A stretch of DNA of 64,000 nucleotides from Spirosoma sp. (GCF_026391055.1 NZ_JAPLET010000026.1:620001-684000), one strand, 5' to 3'. Shown: positions 35,597 through 44,708, counted from the stretch's first letter. Numbers and translations are program-made. The notes: generated from the sequence alone by a model not told the origin.

Positions 35597-36484
35597 TTAA
35601 TACAAGGTAGTTGTACCAACAGACTCGCGAACTGATACGCCTTCCTGAATAAACGAAAGCAGATCCTCCGTCAGACGGTCTTTCTCGGTAACGAATAAGC
35701 CGTGTGGAGCGCCATCGTACACAAGGTACTGGGCGTTAGGCAACGCGTTGGCGGTTCGTTCACCCGACGCTTCGATAGGTACCGTTTTATCGGAATCGCC
35801 GTGAATGATCAGGGCAGGTACCTGAATCTGGGTCAAATCATCCCGAAAATCGGTTTCAGCAAATGACTTCGCGCATTCGAGCGTCGCCTTATGAGAAGCT
35901 ACATAGGCACGGGCAAAGTCGCCGTCCAGATGCGCCTGACTAACGGGCTTGCTAATGAGGTTTACACCGTAAAACTGCTTGCCAAATGTTTGCAGAAAAG
36001 CAGCCCGGTCTTTCTGTATGTTTTCGGTGATTTCGTCAAAGACGTCTTTATCGACGCCATCCGGGTTGTCTTCCGTTTTAAGGAGATAAGGCGTTACCGC
36101 GCTTACGAAAGCCACCTTGGCTACGCGTGCGCCCCCATGACGGCTCATGTAGCGGGCTACTTCGCCACCACCCATCGAAAAACCGACCAAGGTTACATTC
36201 TGGAGGTTCAATTCGTCGAGTACTGCTTTCAGATCGTCGGCCAGAGTATCATAATCATATCCATCCCAAGGCTGACTCGACTTCCCAAAACCACGGCGGT
36301 CGTAGGCTACTACACGCAGACCATGAGCAGGCAATTCTGCCAGTTGATAATCCCACATTTCGTGGCTCAGAGGCCAGCCGTGAATTAGTACAACCGTTGA
36401 TCCGGCCGTGCTGGTACCTAAATCCTGATAAAAGAGTTTAATGTCATTCCCAAAGGCATCGGTTCCTGCTTTAATGTAGCTCAT
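35597..36484 (-). CDS. Alpha/beta hydrolase, cofactor-free haloperoxidase/arylesterase-like
   Basis: This 295-residue alpha/beta hydrolase has its nucleophile S103 in GFSMGGGEVARY, the oxyanion-hole segment LIHGWPLSHEMWDYQ, the acid in IIHGDSDKTVPIEASG and the catalytic His in GAPHGLFVTE. The sequence is closest to non-haem chloroperoxidase/arylesterase-type enzymes, which in practice hydrolyse small esters. There is no signal peptide, so it is cytoplasmic. It is monocistronic and preceded by a 102-bp gap to radA, on the same strand. Confidence 0.9.
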   Translation of the reverse strand: MSYIKAGTDAFGNDIKLFYQDLGTSTAGSTVVLIHGWPLSHEMWDYQLAELPAHGLRVVAYDRRGFGKSSQPWDGYDYDTLADDLKAVLDELNLQNVTLVGFSMGGGEVARYMSRHGGARVAKVAFVSAVTPYLLKTEDNPDGVDKDVFDEITENIQKDRAAFLQTFGKQFYGVNLISKPVSQAHLDGDFARAYVASHKATLECAKSFAETDFRDDLTQIQVPALIIHGDSDKTVPIEASGERTANALPNAQYLVYDGAPHGLFVTEKDRLTEDLLSFIQEGVSVRESVGTTTLY

Positions 36485-36586
36485 AACGTTTTAAGATTTG
36501 TCGAGTAATTCGATTTACTAAGTAGAACTATAGCTACGATAAATAGTTGGGAACGGATTTGTGAATGAATCATTTTCCGAGTACCA

Positions 36587-37972
36587 CTACATCAAAACAC
36601 CCTGAAAAACCTCATCCAGTCGGGAAACGGGATGGATGTCGATTTTATAACTTTTCGTATCGAGTCCTTTCAAGTTGTATTTGGAAATGAACATCTTCTT
36701 AAAGCCCAGTTTTTCGGCTTCAGCAATGCGCGATTCGATCCGGCTCACGGCCCGCACCTCACCGCCTAACCCGATTTCGGCGGCAAAGGCCACGGAGGGC
36801 GGAATGGCAATATCCTCGTAACTCGACACAATGGCGGCACAAACGGCCAGATCGATAGCCGGGTCTTCTACCCGAAGTCCACCGGCAATGTTCAGGAACA
36901 CGTCCTGCTGACCCAGTCGGAAGCCTCCGCGCTTTTCCAGCACAGCCAGTAGCATATTGAGCCGTTTGGCATCGAAACCGGTGCTGCTTCGCTGGGGGGT
37001 GCCGTAGGTTGCTACGCTCACCAGCGCCTGAGATTCAATCATGAGGGGTCGGTTGCCTTCCAGCATCGACCCGATGGTAACGCCACTCAAGGCTTCGTCG
37101 CGTTGCGAAATCAGGATTTCGGACGGATTGGTTACCTGCCGGAGCCCGGAACCGAGCATTTCGTAGATTCCCAGTTCATCCGTGCTGCCAAAACGGTTTT
37201 TCGTCGTCCGAAGAATACGGTAGGTGGTGTGGCGATCGCCTTCAAAGGTCAGTACCGTATCGACCATGTGTTCGAGCACCTTCGGGCCGGCCAGCGATCC
37301 TTCTTTGGTGATGTGGCCAATCATGAATACCGGCACACCACTCTCTTTGGCATATTTCATAAACTCGGCCGTGCATTCACGCACTTGAGAAACACTCCCC
37401 GCCCCCGATTCTACCAGCGACGACTGCATGGTTTGAATGGAGTCAATGATGAGCACTTCCGGCTCAAAATGCTCGACCACCCGGAAGATATTCTGCGTCG
37501 AAGTCTCGGTCATCACGTGGCAATCGCTGGTGGGTGCGTCCAGGCGTTCGGCCCGCATTTTTATTTGCTGTTCACTTTCTTCGCCGGATACATACAGTAC
37601 CCGCAATCCGGCCAGACTCAGTGCAATTTGCAACAGCAGGGTTGACTTGCCGATGCCCGGTTCTCCACCAATTAATACAAGCGAGCCAGCCACAATACCA
37701 CCGCCCAGTACCCGATTCAGTTCCCCATCGGTGGTCGTCACACGGGGTTGTTCTTCGTAATTGATGGCGTGAATCGCTTTGGGCTTAGCGGCTATCTTCA
37801 GGCCGCCCGGCCCGGCCGATGGGCTGCGCCAGCCCCCTTTTTCGGGTTCATCTTTCTGGACGACTTCTTCAACGATGGTGTTCCATTCGCCACAGGCCGG
37901 GCAGCGGCCCATCCATTTGGCGGACTGGTTTCCGCAACTCTGGCAAAAAAAAGTAGTTTTTAACTTGGCCAT
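36587..37972 (-). CDS. radA: DNA repair protein RadA (Sms)
   Basis: This 461-residue RadA has a C4 zinc finger (C10, C13, C24, C27 in CQSCG and CPACGEW), a RecA-like ATPase with Walker A GGEPGIGKST (about 102-111), the RadA-specific TTKNRFGSTDELGIYEM motif and a C-terminal Lon-protease-like domain (GGLRVEDPAIDLAV). It acts as a branch-migration helicase during recombination. The start at 37972 (MAKLKTTFF) was chosen over the ATG at 37990 because it matches the family N-terminus. Confidence 0.96.
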   Translation of the reverse strand: MAKLKTTFFCQSCGNQSAKWMGRCPACGEWNTIVEEVVQKDEPEKGGWRSPSAGPGGLKIAAKPKAIHAINYEEQPRVTTTDGELNRVLGGGIVAGSLVLIGGEPGIGKSTLLLQIALSLAGLRVLYVSGEESEQQIKMRAERLDAPTSDCHVMTETSTQNIFRVVEHFEPEVLIIDSIQTMQSSLVESGAGSVSQVRECTAEFMKYAKESGVPVFMIGHITKEGSLAGPKVLEHMVDTVLTFEGDRHTTYRILRTTKNRFGSTDELGIYEMLGSGLRQVTNPSEILISQRDEALSGVTIGSMLEGNRPLMIESQALVSVATYGTPQRSSTGFDAKRLNMLLAVLEKRGGFRLGQQDVFLNIAGGLRVEDPAIDLAVCAAIVSSYEDIAIPPSVAFAAEIGLGGEVRAVSRIESRIAEAEKLGFKKMFISKYNLKGLDTKSYKIDIHPVSRLDEVFQGVLM

Positions 37973-38188
37973 TATACGTATGTAAGGCAATAATGTGCAG
38001 GAACGGACAACTAATTTCTGATGCGATTAAACTAGTGCTGTACGAATGCATCAAAGCTCAGAAACGCGGCAGTTTTAGTTACCCGGGCATCCTTTACAGA
38101 ACGCCATTCACTCGAAATAAGTTGATGCAAAGTACCGTGTTGCCCCAATTTACGTTTACCTATCAATATCTTATTTACACAGCTACAC

Positions 38189-38863
38189 ATGAAAAAAATC
38201 CTGCTTTTCGCTTCGCTCGCTATGCTGCCAGCTCTGTCATTTGCACAGGGTGGTTTCCAGATTGGTATTAAAGGCGGTGTCAATTTATCCAAACTGAGTT
38301 TTGGCAACTTCATTCGAACCGGAACGAGTGGAACCGGCGCACCAACGGTAAATATTGACGGGCAAACCTTTCGGAATAACTTAAGTGATAGTTTCGATAG
38401 CAAAACGGGTACCTCGTTCGGTATTTATACGCGCTTTGGTAAAAACCTGTTTATTCAACCTGAGTTACTGTACTCGACACGTTCGGGCCAGTTTGGCGTT
38501 ATTCGCAATGGGCAAACAGAAACGGTTACGGTGAAGACCACAAGTTTTGATGTTCCGCTGCTGCTGGGTATTAAAGGTGGGCCCATTCGGGTAATGGCCG
38601 GTCCGGTTGTTTCTTTCCGAATCGACGATAATCAGAAACTGGGGCAGGCACTGAGTCAGTATACCAGTGGCAGTCTTAATGATGCCTGGTCCAAAGCCTA
38701 TTATGGTTATCAGGTAGGTGGTGGCCTGGATCTTGGTTCGCTTGGAATTGATGTGCGTTATGAAGGCAATCTGTCCGACATTGCTCAAATTGAAGATAGC
38801 CAGGGCAAATTCAGCCAACGCCTAAAATCATGGCAGATTACGCTGGCGTACAAACTGTTTTAA
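38189..38863 (+). CDS. PorT-family outer membrane beta-barrel protein
   Basis: This 224-residue protein has a signal peptide (MKKILLFASLAMLPALSFA) and an eight-stranded-type barrel pattern of the PorT/OmpW-like family: FQIGIKGGVNLSKLS near the mature N-terminus, FGIYTRFGKNLFIQPELLYS, and a final strand SWQITLAYKLF ending in Phe, as is typical for BAM substrates. Such barrels are abundant in Bacteroidota, and no specific function can be assigned. The gene ends just before a 42-bp-arm palindrome. Confidence 0.85.
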   Translation: MKKILLFASLAMLPALSFAQGGFQIGIKGGVNLSKLSFGNFIRTGTSGTGAPTVNIDGQTFRNNLSDSFDSKTGTSFGIYTRFGKNLFIQPELLYSTRSGQFGVIRNGQTETVTVKTTSFDVPLLLGIKGGPIRVMAGPVVSFRIDDNQKLGQALSQYTSGSLNDAWSKAYYGYQVGGGLDLGSLGIDVRYEGNLSDIAQIEDSQGKFSQRLKSWQITLAYKLF

Positions 38864-38871
38864 ATTAGTCA

Positions 38872-38966
38872 GTCGGTAAGTGGCTACGCCCAAGTCGGTA
38901 AGTGCTGATGCGAACGATTTGTTTTCGCGTCAGCACTTACCGACTTGGGCGTAGCCACTTACCGAC
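38872..38966. terminator. 42-bp-arm palindrome between PorT-like and LytTR genes
   Basis: The arms 38872-38913 and 38925-38966 match over 42 bp with one G/T mismatch around an 11-nt loop. Each arm holds two direct copies of GTCGGTAAGTG. This is the longest palindrome in the window. It separates two convergent genes and can terminate both. Confidence 0.85.
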
Positions 38967-38987
38967 CTATCGACTCTTTTAACTTAC

Positions 38988-39407
38988 TTAATTCAGTAAC
39001 CGAAGCCAGTACTGGGCAAGGCGTTGAGAAATGTCTTTCATCCGGCGCCTTGAGATGGCTACCTCACGACCATCGGCCATACGTACCTGACGTTCGCGGT
39101 TGAAAATGCTCCGTTGAACGTAAGCCAGGTTAACAATATAAGATTTGTGAATACGCAGAAACATGGTACCATCCAGCGTTTTCTCAAACTCTTTAAGGGT
39201 CTTCGAAACCAGATAGCGTTTACGATCCCGTGTGTGCAGGAACGTATAATTTCCTTCACCCTGAAGACACAGTATGTCATCAACCGAGATGAAAATTGTG
39301 CGATTCAGATAAGGCAGTGCAATGCGCTGTGAACCACGCTGATAAGACGTTGGAAATTGAGGAACAACGGCAAGTGGCTGGGTCGAGGAAAAAACTGGAG
39401 ATTCCAT
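38988..39407 (-). CDS. LytTR domain DNA-binding protein without receiver
   Basis: This 139-residue protein consists of a short variable N-terminus and a LytTR DNA-binding domain (about 40-135): FISVDDILCLQGEGNYTFLHT, LVSKTLKEFEKTLDG, FLRIHKSYIVNLAYV and VAISRRRMKDI. No receiver domain is present, so phosphorelay control is unlikely. It is a paralog of the next LytTR gene upstream at 39659, lying on the same strand. Targets are unknown. Confidence 0.9.
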   Translation of the reverse strand: MESPVFSSTQPLAVVPQFPTSYQRGSQRIALPYLNRTIFISVDDILCLQGEGNYTFLHTRDRKRYLVSKTLKEFEKTLDGTMFLRIHKSYIVNLAYVQRSIFNRERQVRMADGREVAISRRRMKDISQRLAQYWLRLLN

Positions 39408-39621
39408 AGTAGAGAATAGTTTATGTTCAGTGTCTGAGTTGCTGACCGATGAAACAAAACTACCTCATACCCGCTTTCCCAAAAAGGATGGCCTGATGAA
39501 CAAGGGCCGAAGGAAAACTTCAACCAGTTGTAAATCAGGCCATTAGAGTTTAGACTCCTCTTTTCTTCGGGTGAATGTACTCAACTCTATGCGTAAAACT
39601 ACGCGGTTACGCAGACTGTGT

Positions 39622-39646
39622 ATTTCCCACATTTTTTGTGGGAAAT
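39622..39646. promoter_or_regulatory. Short perfect hairpin between the two LytTR genes
   Basis: ATTTCCCACA (39622-39631) pairs exactly with TGTGGGAAAT (39637-39646) around five T residues. It lies just past the stop codon of the upstream LytTR gene and about 215 bp before the start of the next. It could be a terminator or a regulator-binding palindrome. On the minus strand there is no U-tract after it, which weakens the terminator reading. Confidence 0.4.
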
Positions 39647-39658
39647 CGGCACTAATTA

Positions 39659-40090
39659 TTAACTTACTACTACAGGCTGAAAATCACGAATACGGTCCAT
39701 AAAAACCTGCGCCCGGCGACGAGAGATTTTTACTTGCTGACCATCTGTAAGTTCAAGTTCGCCTTCTTTTTTAATGAAGAATTTGCGCACAAAAACCAAA
39801 TTAACAATACAGGATTTGTGTACACGTACAAATGCCTGTCCATCGAGAAGTGTTTCGTATTCTTTTAGCGTGCGGGAGACCAACATTTTTGTACCATCTT
39901 TCAAAAAGAAATTGGTATAGTTGCCGCAACCTTCCAACCGGACGATTTCGTCTACAGAAACAGTCCGTTTGCGATCATAAAACGGTATGAGAAGCTTTTG
40001 CAAACAAGTGGAATCGGCAATTTTTTCCACACTTTTGTGGAAAGGCCTAGACATAGGTTCGAAAAGAGAGTCGTTAGCGAATGCGTTCAT
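39659..40090 (-). CDS. LytTR domain DNA-binding protein without receiver (paralog)
   Basis: This 143-residue LytTR-only protein is clearly related to its neighbour. It carries VDEIVRLEGCGNYTNFF, MLVSRTLKEYETLLDG, FVRVHKSCIVNLVFVRKF and VKISRRRAQVFMDRI in the same order, and lacks any receiver or membrane segment. The two genes are probably a tandem duplication that has diverged. The intervening 251 bp suggests separate promoters. Targets are unknown. Confidence 0.9.
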   Translation of the reverse strand: MNAFANDSLFEPMSRPFHKSVEKIADSTCLQKLLIPFYDRKRTVSVDEIVRLEGCGNYTNFFLKDGTKMLVSRTLKEYETLLDGQAFVRVHKSCIVNLVFVRKFFIKKEGELELTDGQQVKISRRRAQVFMDRIRDFQPVVVS

Positions 40091-40444
40091 AATCGTTTTA
40101 TGAGATAATTGTTTATTAATAGTTTCCTGCTGATTATCAGAGACTTAATAAGTCGTTTTGGCTATAAAAAGCGACCTTTGTATCCCCGATTATACTTATT
40201 ACATTTACAACAATCAGACCTAGTTCTTGAAATACGATAAATTGTTCATATTTTACACTCAATTCATTAGTTGTCAGTAGAGTTTTACCGAATAATAAAG
40301 AAATCGGCTCTAATCGACGCTTGGAATTGTACAATTTCTCCCCGGGCAATTAAGCGATACGGACCCCAACCACCGTCAAGAGCCTCAACTCCTCTGCACA
40401 GTTTTATGTACCTTTGTTCTACCAAGTAGTGAAACACATAGTAT
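40091..40444. other. Gene-free divergent spacer upstream of pheS
   Basis: This AT-rich stretch of 354 bp lies between the divergent LytTR gene and pheS. Short frames on both strands show no family features and poor composition. The region must hold the promoters for both flanking genes, but no convincing -33/-7 pair or T-box-like leader was recognised. Confidence 0.5.
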
Positions 40445-41485
40445 ATGCTGGATAAAGTAAAGGACATCCACCAGGAGATTGAACAGTTTGACATCAAATC
40501 GCCGGAACAGCTGGAACAGTTTCGTATGCGATTTATTAGCCGTAAAGGCGTTATAACCGAATTATTTGAGGGGCTGAAAAGTGTTCCCCAAGCTGACCGG
40601 CGTACGGTTGGACAGGAATTGAACGGGTTGAAAAACTTTGCTCAGGAACGCTTCGACATGTTCAACCAACTGGTTGAAGAGCAACGAACAGCCGCCAGCA
40701 GTGCCCCTCCTGTCGACCTTACTCTACCGACCATACCCAACTTAACCGGTACTCAACACCCGCTCAGTCTGGTTCGTCAGCGTATTATCCAGATTTTCGA
40801 GCGCATTGGCTTTAACGTTGCCGACGGCCCTGAGATCGAATCGGACTGGTATAACTTTGGTGCCCTGAACTTCCCGGACAACCACCCGGCCCGCGATATG
40901 CAGGACACGTTTTTTGTGGAGAAAATGACCGAAGGGGCTCCGTCAGATATGTTGCTCCGTACCCACACGTCGAATGTACAAATTCGGTTGATGGAACGGC
41001 AAAAGCCTCCTATTCGGTCCATCATGCCGGGCCGCGTTTACCGTAACGAAACGATTTCGGCGCGGGCACACTGTATGTTCCATCAGGTTGAAGGCATTTA
41101 CATTGACCGGAACGTGGGTTTTAAAGACCTGAAAGACACCCTGTATCACTTTGTAAAGGAAATGTTTGAGCCCGGTACACAGATCCGTTTCCGGCCCTCT
41201 TACTTCCCATTCACCGAGCCAAGCGCCGAAATCGACATTTCGTGTCAGATTTGTGGCGGTAAAGGCTGCAATATCTGCAAACACTCGGGTTGGGTCGAGA
41301 TTGCAGGTTCGGGTATGGTTGACCCACAGGTTATTGCCAATTGCGGTATTGACCCCGAAGAATATACAGGTTTTGCCTTTGGTATGGGGATCGAACGCAT
41401 TACGCAGTTGAAATATGTAGTAAACGACCTGCGCCTGTATACAGAAAACGACGTGCGTTTCCTGCGTCAGTTTGAAGGACTTTAA
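40445..41485 (+). CDS. pheS: Phenylalanyl-tRNA synthetase alpha subunit
   Basis: This 346-residue class II aminoacyl-tRNA synthetase alpha subunit has an N-terminal coiled-coil (about 1-85), motif 1 around HPLSLVRQRIIQIFERIGF, motif 2 MPGRVYRNETISARAHCMFHQVEG and motif 3 GFAFGMGIERITQLKY. PSYFPFTEPSAEIDI, CQICGGKGCNICKHSGW and WVEIAGSGMVDP are also typical. It pairs with a beta subunit encoded elsewhere. xseA follows after a 109-bp repeat-filled gap. Confidence 0.97.
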   Translation: MLDKVKDIHQEIEQFDIKSPEQLEQFRMRFISRKGVITELFEGLKSVPQADRRTVGQELNGLKNFAQERFDMFNQLVEEQRTAASSAPPVDLTLPTIPNLTGTQHPLSLVRQRIIQIFERIGFNVADGPEIESDWYNFGALNFPDNHPARDMQDTFFVEKMTEGAPSDMLLRTHTSNVQIRLMERQKPPIRSIMPGRVYRNETISARAHCMFHQVEGIYIDRNVGFKDLKDTLYHFVKEMFEPGTQIRFRPSYFPFTEPSAEIDISCQICGGKGCNICKHSGWVEIAGSGMVDPQVIANCGIDPEEYTGFAFGMGIERITQLKYVVNDLRLYTENDVRFLRQFEGL

Positions 41486-41488
41486 CTC

Positions 41489-41592
41489 AATGATAGAATG
41501 CCTAAATGAGTGAATGAGTGAATAACTATTCCAGTCTTTTCACAGCAACCTGACCATTCACTTATTTACTCATTCTATCATTCACTCATTGA
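41489..41592. repeat. Inverted repeat built from GAGTGAAT units
   Basis: AATGATAGAATG (41489-41500) pairs exactly with 41571-41582, and inner GAGTGAAT/ATTCACTT units add imperfect pairing. It sits between pheS and xseA, which run in the same direction, and ends only two bases before the xseA ATG. It is built from short tandem units, like the element at 61953. Confidence 0.6.
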
Positions 41593-41594
41593 TT

Positions 41595-42809
41595 ATGTCT
41601 CCCATCCGCCTTTCTGATTTAGCTTTTACCCTCGAAGCCGTCATTGACGAAGCCTTCGGACAGAAAGCCGTGTGGGTAGTGGCCGAAACCAGTGACATTA
41701 AAAATTATCCGGATCGAGGGTATTGCTTCCTGACACTGGTTGAACGAGATGCTACCGGTGGCACTTCGGGCCGCGATACGCTGGCTAAACTCGATGCTTG
41801 TGTGTGGCGAAAGAACTACCACACGATCAGCGATTTCGAACGGGAGACAGGCGTAGCTTTCGCCCGAAATATTCAGTTGTTACTGCTGGTGTCCGTCAGT
41901 TTCAGCCCGGTATACGGGTTACGGCTCGAAATCCTTAAAATCGACCCGTCGTATACCCTCGGCAACTTGGAACGCGAACGGCAACAGGTACTCGACACGC
42001 TCGTTCAGAAGCACCCGGACTTGGTTTGGCTCGAAGCTGGGCAGTATATAACGGCTAACCAACTGCTTCCCCGTCCGTCTGTTATGCAGAGACTGGCGCT
42101 GATTACAGCGCCCAACTCGGACGGCTGGCGCGACTTTCGGCATGAGTTGGCTCAAAATCCGTTCGGTTATGACTTCGTTGTCGATGAATACCTAACCCAG
42201 GTACAGGGCCAGGGAGCCGAGCGGGCCATTTGCAGCCAGTTGGAACGCATTCGAAGCAGTGAGTTGATTTACGATGCCGTTGTTATTGTACGTGGTGGGG
42301 GATCACAACTGGACTTTGGCTCGTTCGACACCTATCTGATAGGACACACTGTGGCTGGCTTTCCGATTCCGGTTCTGGCGGGAATTGGTCACGAACGCAA
42401 CGTCAGTATTACGGACCTGCTGTGCCACCAAAGTGTGAAAACACCCACTAAAGCGGCTGCTTTTTTGATTGAACACAATCGGCAATTTGAAGAGAACTGC
42501 CTGCTTCTGCGGGAGCGGTTACGCGTCGTAACCCGCGAGGCTTTTCAAACAGCCCGGGAAGATCTTGACCGGGAGACGGAGCGGCTTCGGTTTGTTTCCC
42601 AGACTTACTTTCGAGCCTGTCACACAAACCTGGCCGAGAAAGTTGTTACCCTGCGCCACCTCGACCCGTCAAATGTACTGCGTCGTGGATATGCGCTGTT
42701 GCTGCGTAATGGTCGAATACTCACTCAAATTACCGATGTTCAACCCAACGAAATACTTCAGGTACAGATGTATGACGGAAGTATCAATATAGTCGTTAGC
42801 CATTCGTAA
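41595..42809 (+). CDS. xseA: Exodeoxyribonuclease VII large subunit
   Basis: This 404-residue large subunit has an N-terminal OB-fold DNA-binding domain (about 1-105, AVWVVAETSDIKNYPDRGYCFL) and the catalytic domain with IVRGGGSQLDFGSFD, IPVLAGIGHERNVSITD and PTKAAAFLIE. A helical coiled-coil tail for small-subunit binding and a final segment with VLRRGYALLL follow. The enzyme degrades single-stranded DNA in both directions. xseB lies 59 bp downstream. The ATG at 41595 was chosen over a TTG two codons earlier. Confidence 0.95.
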   Translation: MSPIRLSDLAFTLEAVIDEAFGQKAVWVVAETSDIKNYPDRGYCFLTLVERDATGGTSGRDTLAKLDACVWRKNYHTISDFERETGVAFARNIQLLLLVSVSFSPVYGLRLEILKIDPSYTLGNLERERQQVLDTLVQKHPDLVWLEAGQYITANQLLPRPSVMQRLALITAPNSDGWRDFRHELAQNPFGYDFVVDEYLTQVQGQGAERAICSQLERIRSSELIYDAVVIVRGGGSQLDFGSFDTYLIGHTVAGFPIPVLAGIGHERNVSITDLLCHQSVKTPTKAAAFLIEHNRQFEENCLLLRERLRVVTREAFQTAREDLDRETERLRFVSQTYFRACHTNLAEKVVTLRHLDPSNVLRRGYALLLRNGRILTQITDVQPNEILQVQMYDGSINIVVSHS

Positions 42810-42868
42810 ATCGTTGTTGCTGAACGACTGTTCGCTCCTGGCTACCAACTGACAACCATTGACCAACT

Positions 42869-43057
42869 ATGACTTATCAGGATGCATATGACCAACTTAC
42901 TACGCTGGTCAATGAAATTGAAAATGAGCAGGTTCCACTGGATGAACTACCCGGCAAAATTCGGTTAGCCAGTGAGCTGATTACCTTTTGTCAGGAACGG
43001 CTACGTGCTGTTGAGACGGAATATCAGGAAGTTATAGAAAAGTTACCAAAGCGTTGA
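42869..43057 (+). CDS. xseB: Exodeoxyribonuclease VII small subunit
   Basis: This 62-residue helical protein begins MTYQDAYDQLTTLVNEIE and contains the family motif EQVPLDELPGKIRLASELI followed by FCQERLRAVE. It assembles in several copies around the XseA coiled-coil tail. It lies 59 bp after xseA on the same strand, the usual arrangement, so the two are probably cotranscribed. Confidence 0.93.
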   Translation: MTYQDAYDQLTTLVNEIENEQVPLDELPGKIRLASELITFCQERLRAVETEYQEVIEKLPKR

Positions 43058-43205
43058 AATAAGGAATTAATTAATCCGCTTATATGAAACCTTTGCTAAA
43101 CCTTACCTAATTTTAGCCCGGGGGTAAATCCCAAGGTGCTTCGTGTTGTTTTGGCTGCGTGTTTCTTGATAAGCACTATTTCTTGCCTGATTGAGTCATT
43201 GTCCT

Positions 43206-44537
43206 ATGAATTTATTTGCTAATCTGACTAATGTTTTAAACTCGGAGGTTTTGTCTCGTATAGCTACCTATATCGACGAACCTATCGAAAAAACAAGCAA
43301 GGCCGTTGATGGCCTTGTGTATACAATTGTGGGGGGGTTAATGAAACGCACAACCAGTGAAATTGGCGTCAATCAACTATTTAACCATATTCAAAAAGGC
43401 CGTTACGACGGCACCCCACTGGATAATCTGGCAACTGTGCTTCGTGACCCTGCTCATACAAACATGCTCATTACGCAGGGCAACGATGTTATTAGCCATC
43501 TGCTGCCAGCCATGAAGAGTTCAATAGGCAGCATGATTTCGGGCTATGCTAACATCCGCAACTCATCGGCCATTTCGCTGTTGGGCTTAACAACAACCAT
43601 TGTTCTTCAGGTACTTGGCAAACAGGTAAAAGAGCAAAAGCTGGACGCAGATGGTCTGGCAGCCACCCTGTTTACCGAACGGGAGTCTTTTGTCAACATC
43701 GTGCCCGAGTCCTTTATGCCTCAACTGGTGGACAAAGTGGGCCTTCATCAAATTGTTGCCGGTGCAGCCGGACCTGCCCGGCGCACACCGGCAGAAGCGC
43801 CCGGTAAGCCCGTTGCAACGGCAGCGCCTGTGCGCCCAACGATAGCCTATGATGCCGCCGACGATTCGGATAGCGACAACGGGGCACTGACAAAGTGGGG
43901 AGTTGGTATACTATTCGCACTGGCGCTGGCTTTCGGTGGGTATTACCTTTATCAGAACACCCAAAAGTATTCAGATGGACAGGAAGAAACGTCTGACCTT
44001 GCTACCGTTACCAGCGACACGATTCAGGCAGATACCGTAACCCGGTCGCTGGCCGTTCCTAAAGAGCAGCCAGCTGCAACTACCCCTAAATCGGCAACAA
44101 CGGCTATCGCAGCAACGGCCACAGCGACGCCAGCAGCCGCCGGAAGCCTTACCCGTGAAATGACGCCCTATCTTACCAATCCAACCTTACCCAAGGGACG
44201 TTTTTTTGCGCTTCCCGGAATTGCCTTTCAGCCGGGTTCGTTGTCGATGACGGCCACTTCGCAGGCGTCTATCAACGAGTTGTCGACGCTGTTAAAAACG
44301 TATCCACAGTTACAGATTCAGTTGGTTGGTTATGCGAATGATGCACAGGGCGGAACAACGAACAAGGGATTATCTTTTAAACGGGTCAATTTGATCAAGC
44401 AGCAACTAATTACTTCGGGCATCAATTTCCAGCGCGTCGATGCCATTGGGCGGGGTACGGGTGTCATGCGAAACGACACATCCAGAGTTCCGAAGCCATC
44501 CATGCGAAAAATCGTGATGCGGGTTGTTGTTAAGTAA
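43206..44537 (+). CDS. DUF937-OmpA fusion membrane protein
   Basis: This 443-residue protein begins at MNLFANLTNVLNSEVL with a DUF937-type helical domain (about 1-150, including VDGLVYTIVGGLMKRT, and the RNSSAISLLGLTTTIV segment). A linker follows, then one transmembrane helix (about 231-251, VGILFALALAFGGYYLY), a Thr/Ala-rich spacer (about 265-325) and a C-terminal OmpA-like peptidoglycan-binding domain (about 335-440; LKTYPQLQIQLVGYAND, RVNLIKQQLI, VDAIGRGTG). It probably anchors to peptidoglycan with the DUF937 part in the cytoplasm. The start at 43206 replaces a TTG five codons earlier. Confidence 0.85.
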   Translation: MNLFANLTNVLNSEVLSRIATYIDEPIEKTSKAVDGLVYTIVGGLMKRTTSEIGVNQLFNHIQKGRYDGTPLDNLATVLRDPAHTNMLITQGNDVISHLLPAMKSSIGSMISGYANIRNSSAISLLGLTTTIVLQVLGKQVKEQKLDADGLAATLFTERESFVNIVPESFMPQLVDKVGLHQIVAGAAGPARRTPAEAPGKPVATAAPVRPTIAYDAADDSDSDNGALTKWGVGILFALALAFGGYYLYQNTQKYSDGQEETSDLATVTSDTIQADTVTRSLAVPKEQPAATTPKSATTAIAATATATPAAAGSLTREMTPYLTNPTLPKGRFFALPGIAFQPGSLSMTATSQASINELSTLLKTYPQLQIQLVGYANDAQGGTTNKGLSFKRVNLIKQQLITSGINFQRVDAIGRGTGVMRNDTSRVPKPSMRKIVMRVVVK

Positions 44538-44664
44538 CAGCAACATTCTCAAAACCCAGTCAACAAAAAAGCGGAACCTAATTGGGCATAGCTATAGACT
44601 ATGCCGATCTTCTCGCCAGCATTCAGCAACAGAACAAAGTAGGAACTCCATCATAACCGATACG

Positions 44665-44708
44665 ATAACAATCGGGGCGGCCTATTAATAGGCCGCCCCG
44701 ATTGTTAT
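44665..44708. terminator. 44-bp perfect palindrome at the DUF4136 gene end
   Basis: The two 22-bp arms (44665-44686 and 44687-44708) are exact complements with no spacer and include GGGGCGGCCTATT. The right arm overlaps the stop codon of the minus-strand DUF4136 gene. It can terminate that gene, and also the OmpA gene from the other side. A smaller GGCATAG/CTATGCC hairpin lies nearby at 44585-44606. Confidence 0.8.

Noticed and set aside
40137..40497. Two short minus-strand frames upstream of pheS
   Set aside because: One overlaps the pheS start and neither has conserved features; they are treated as intergenic.
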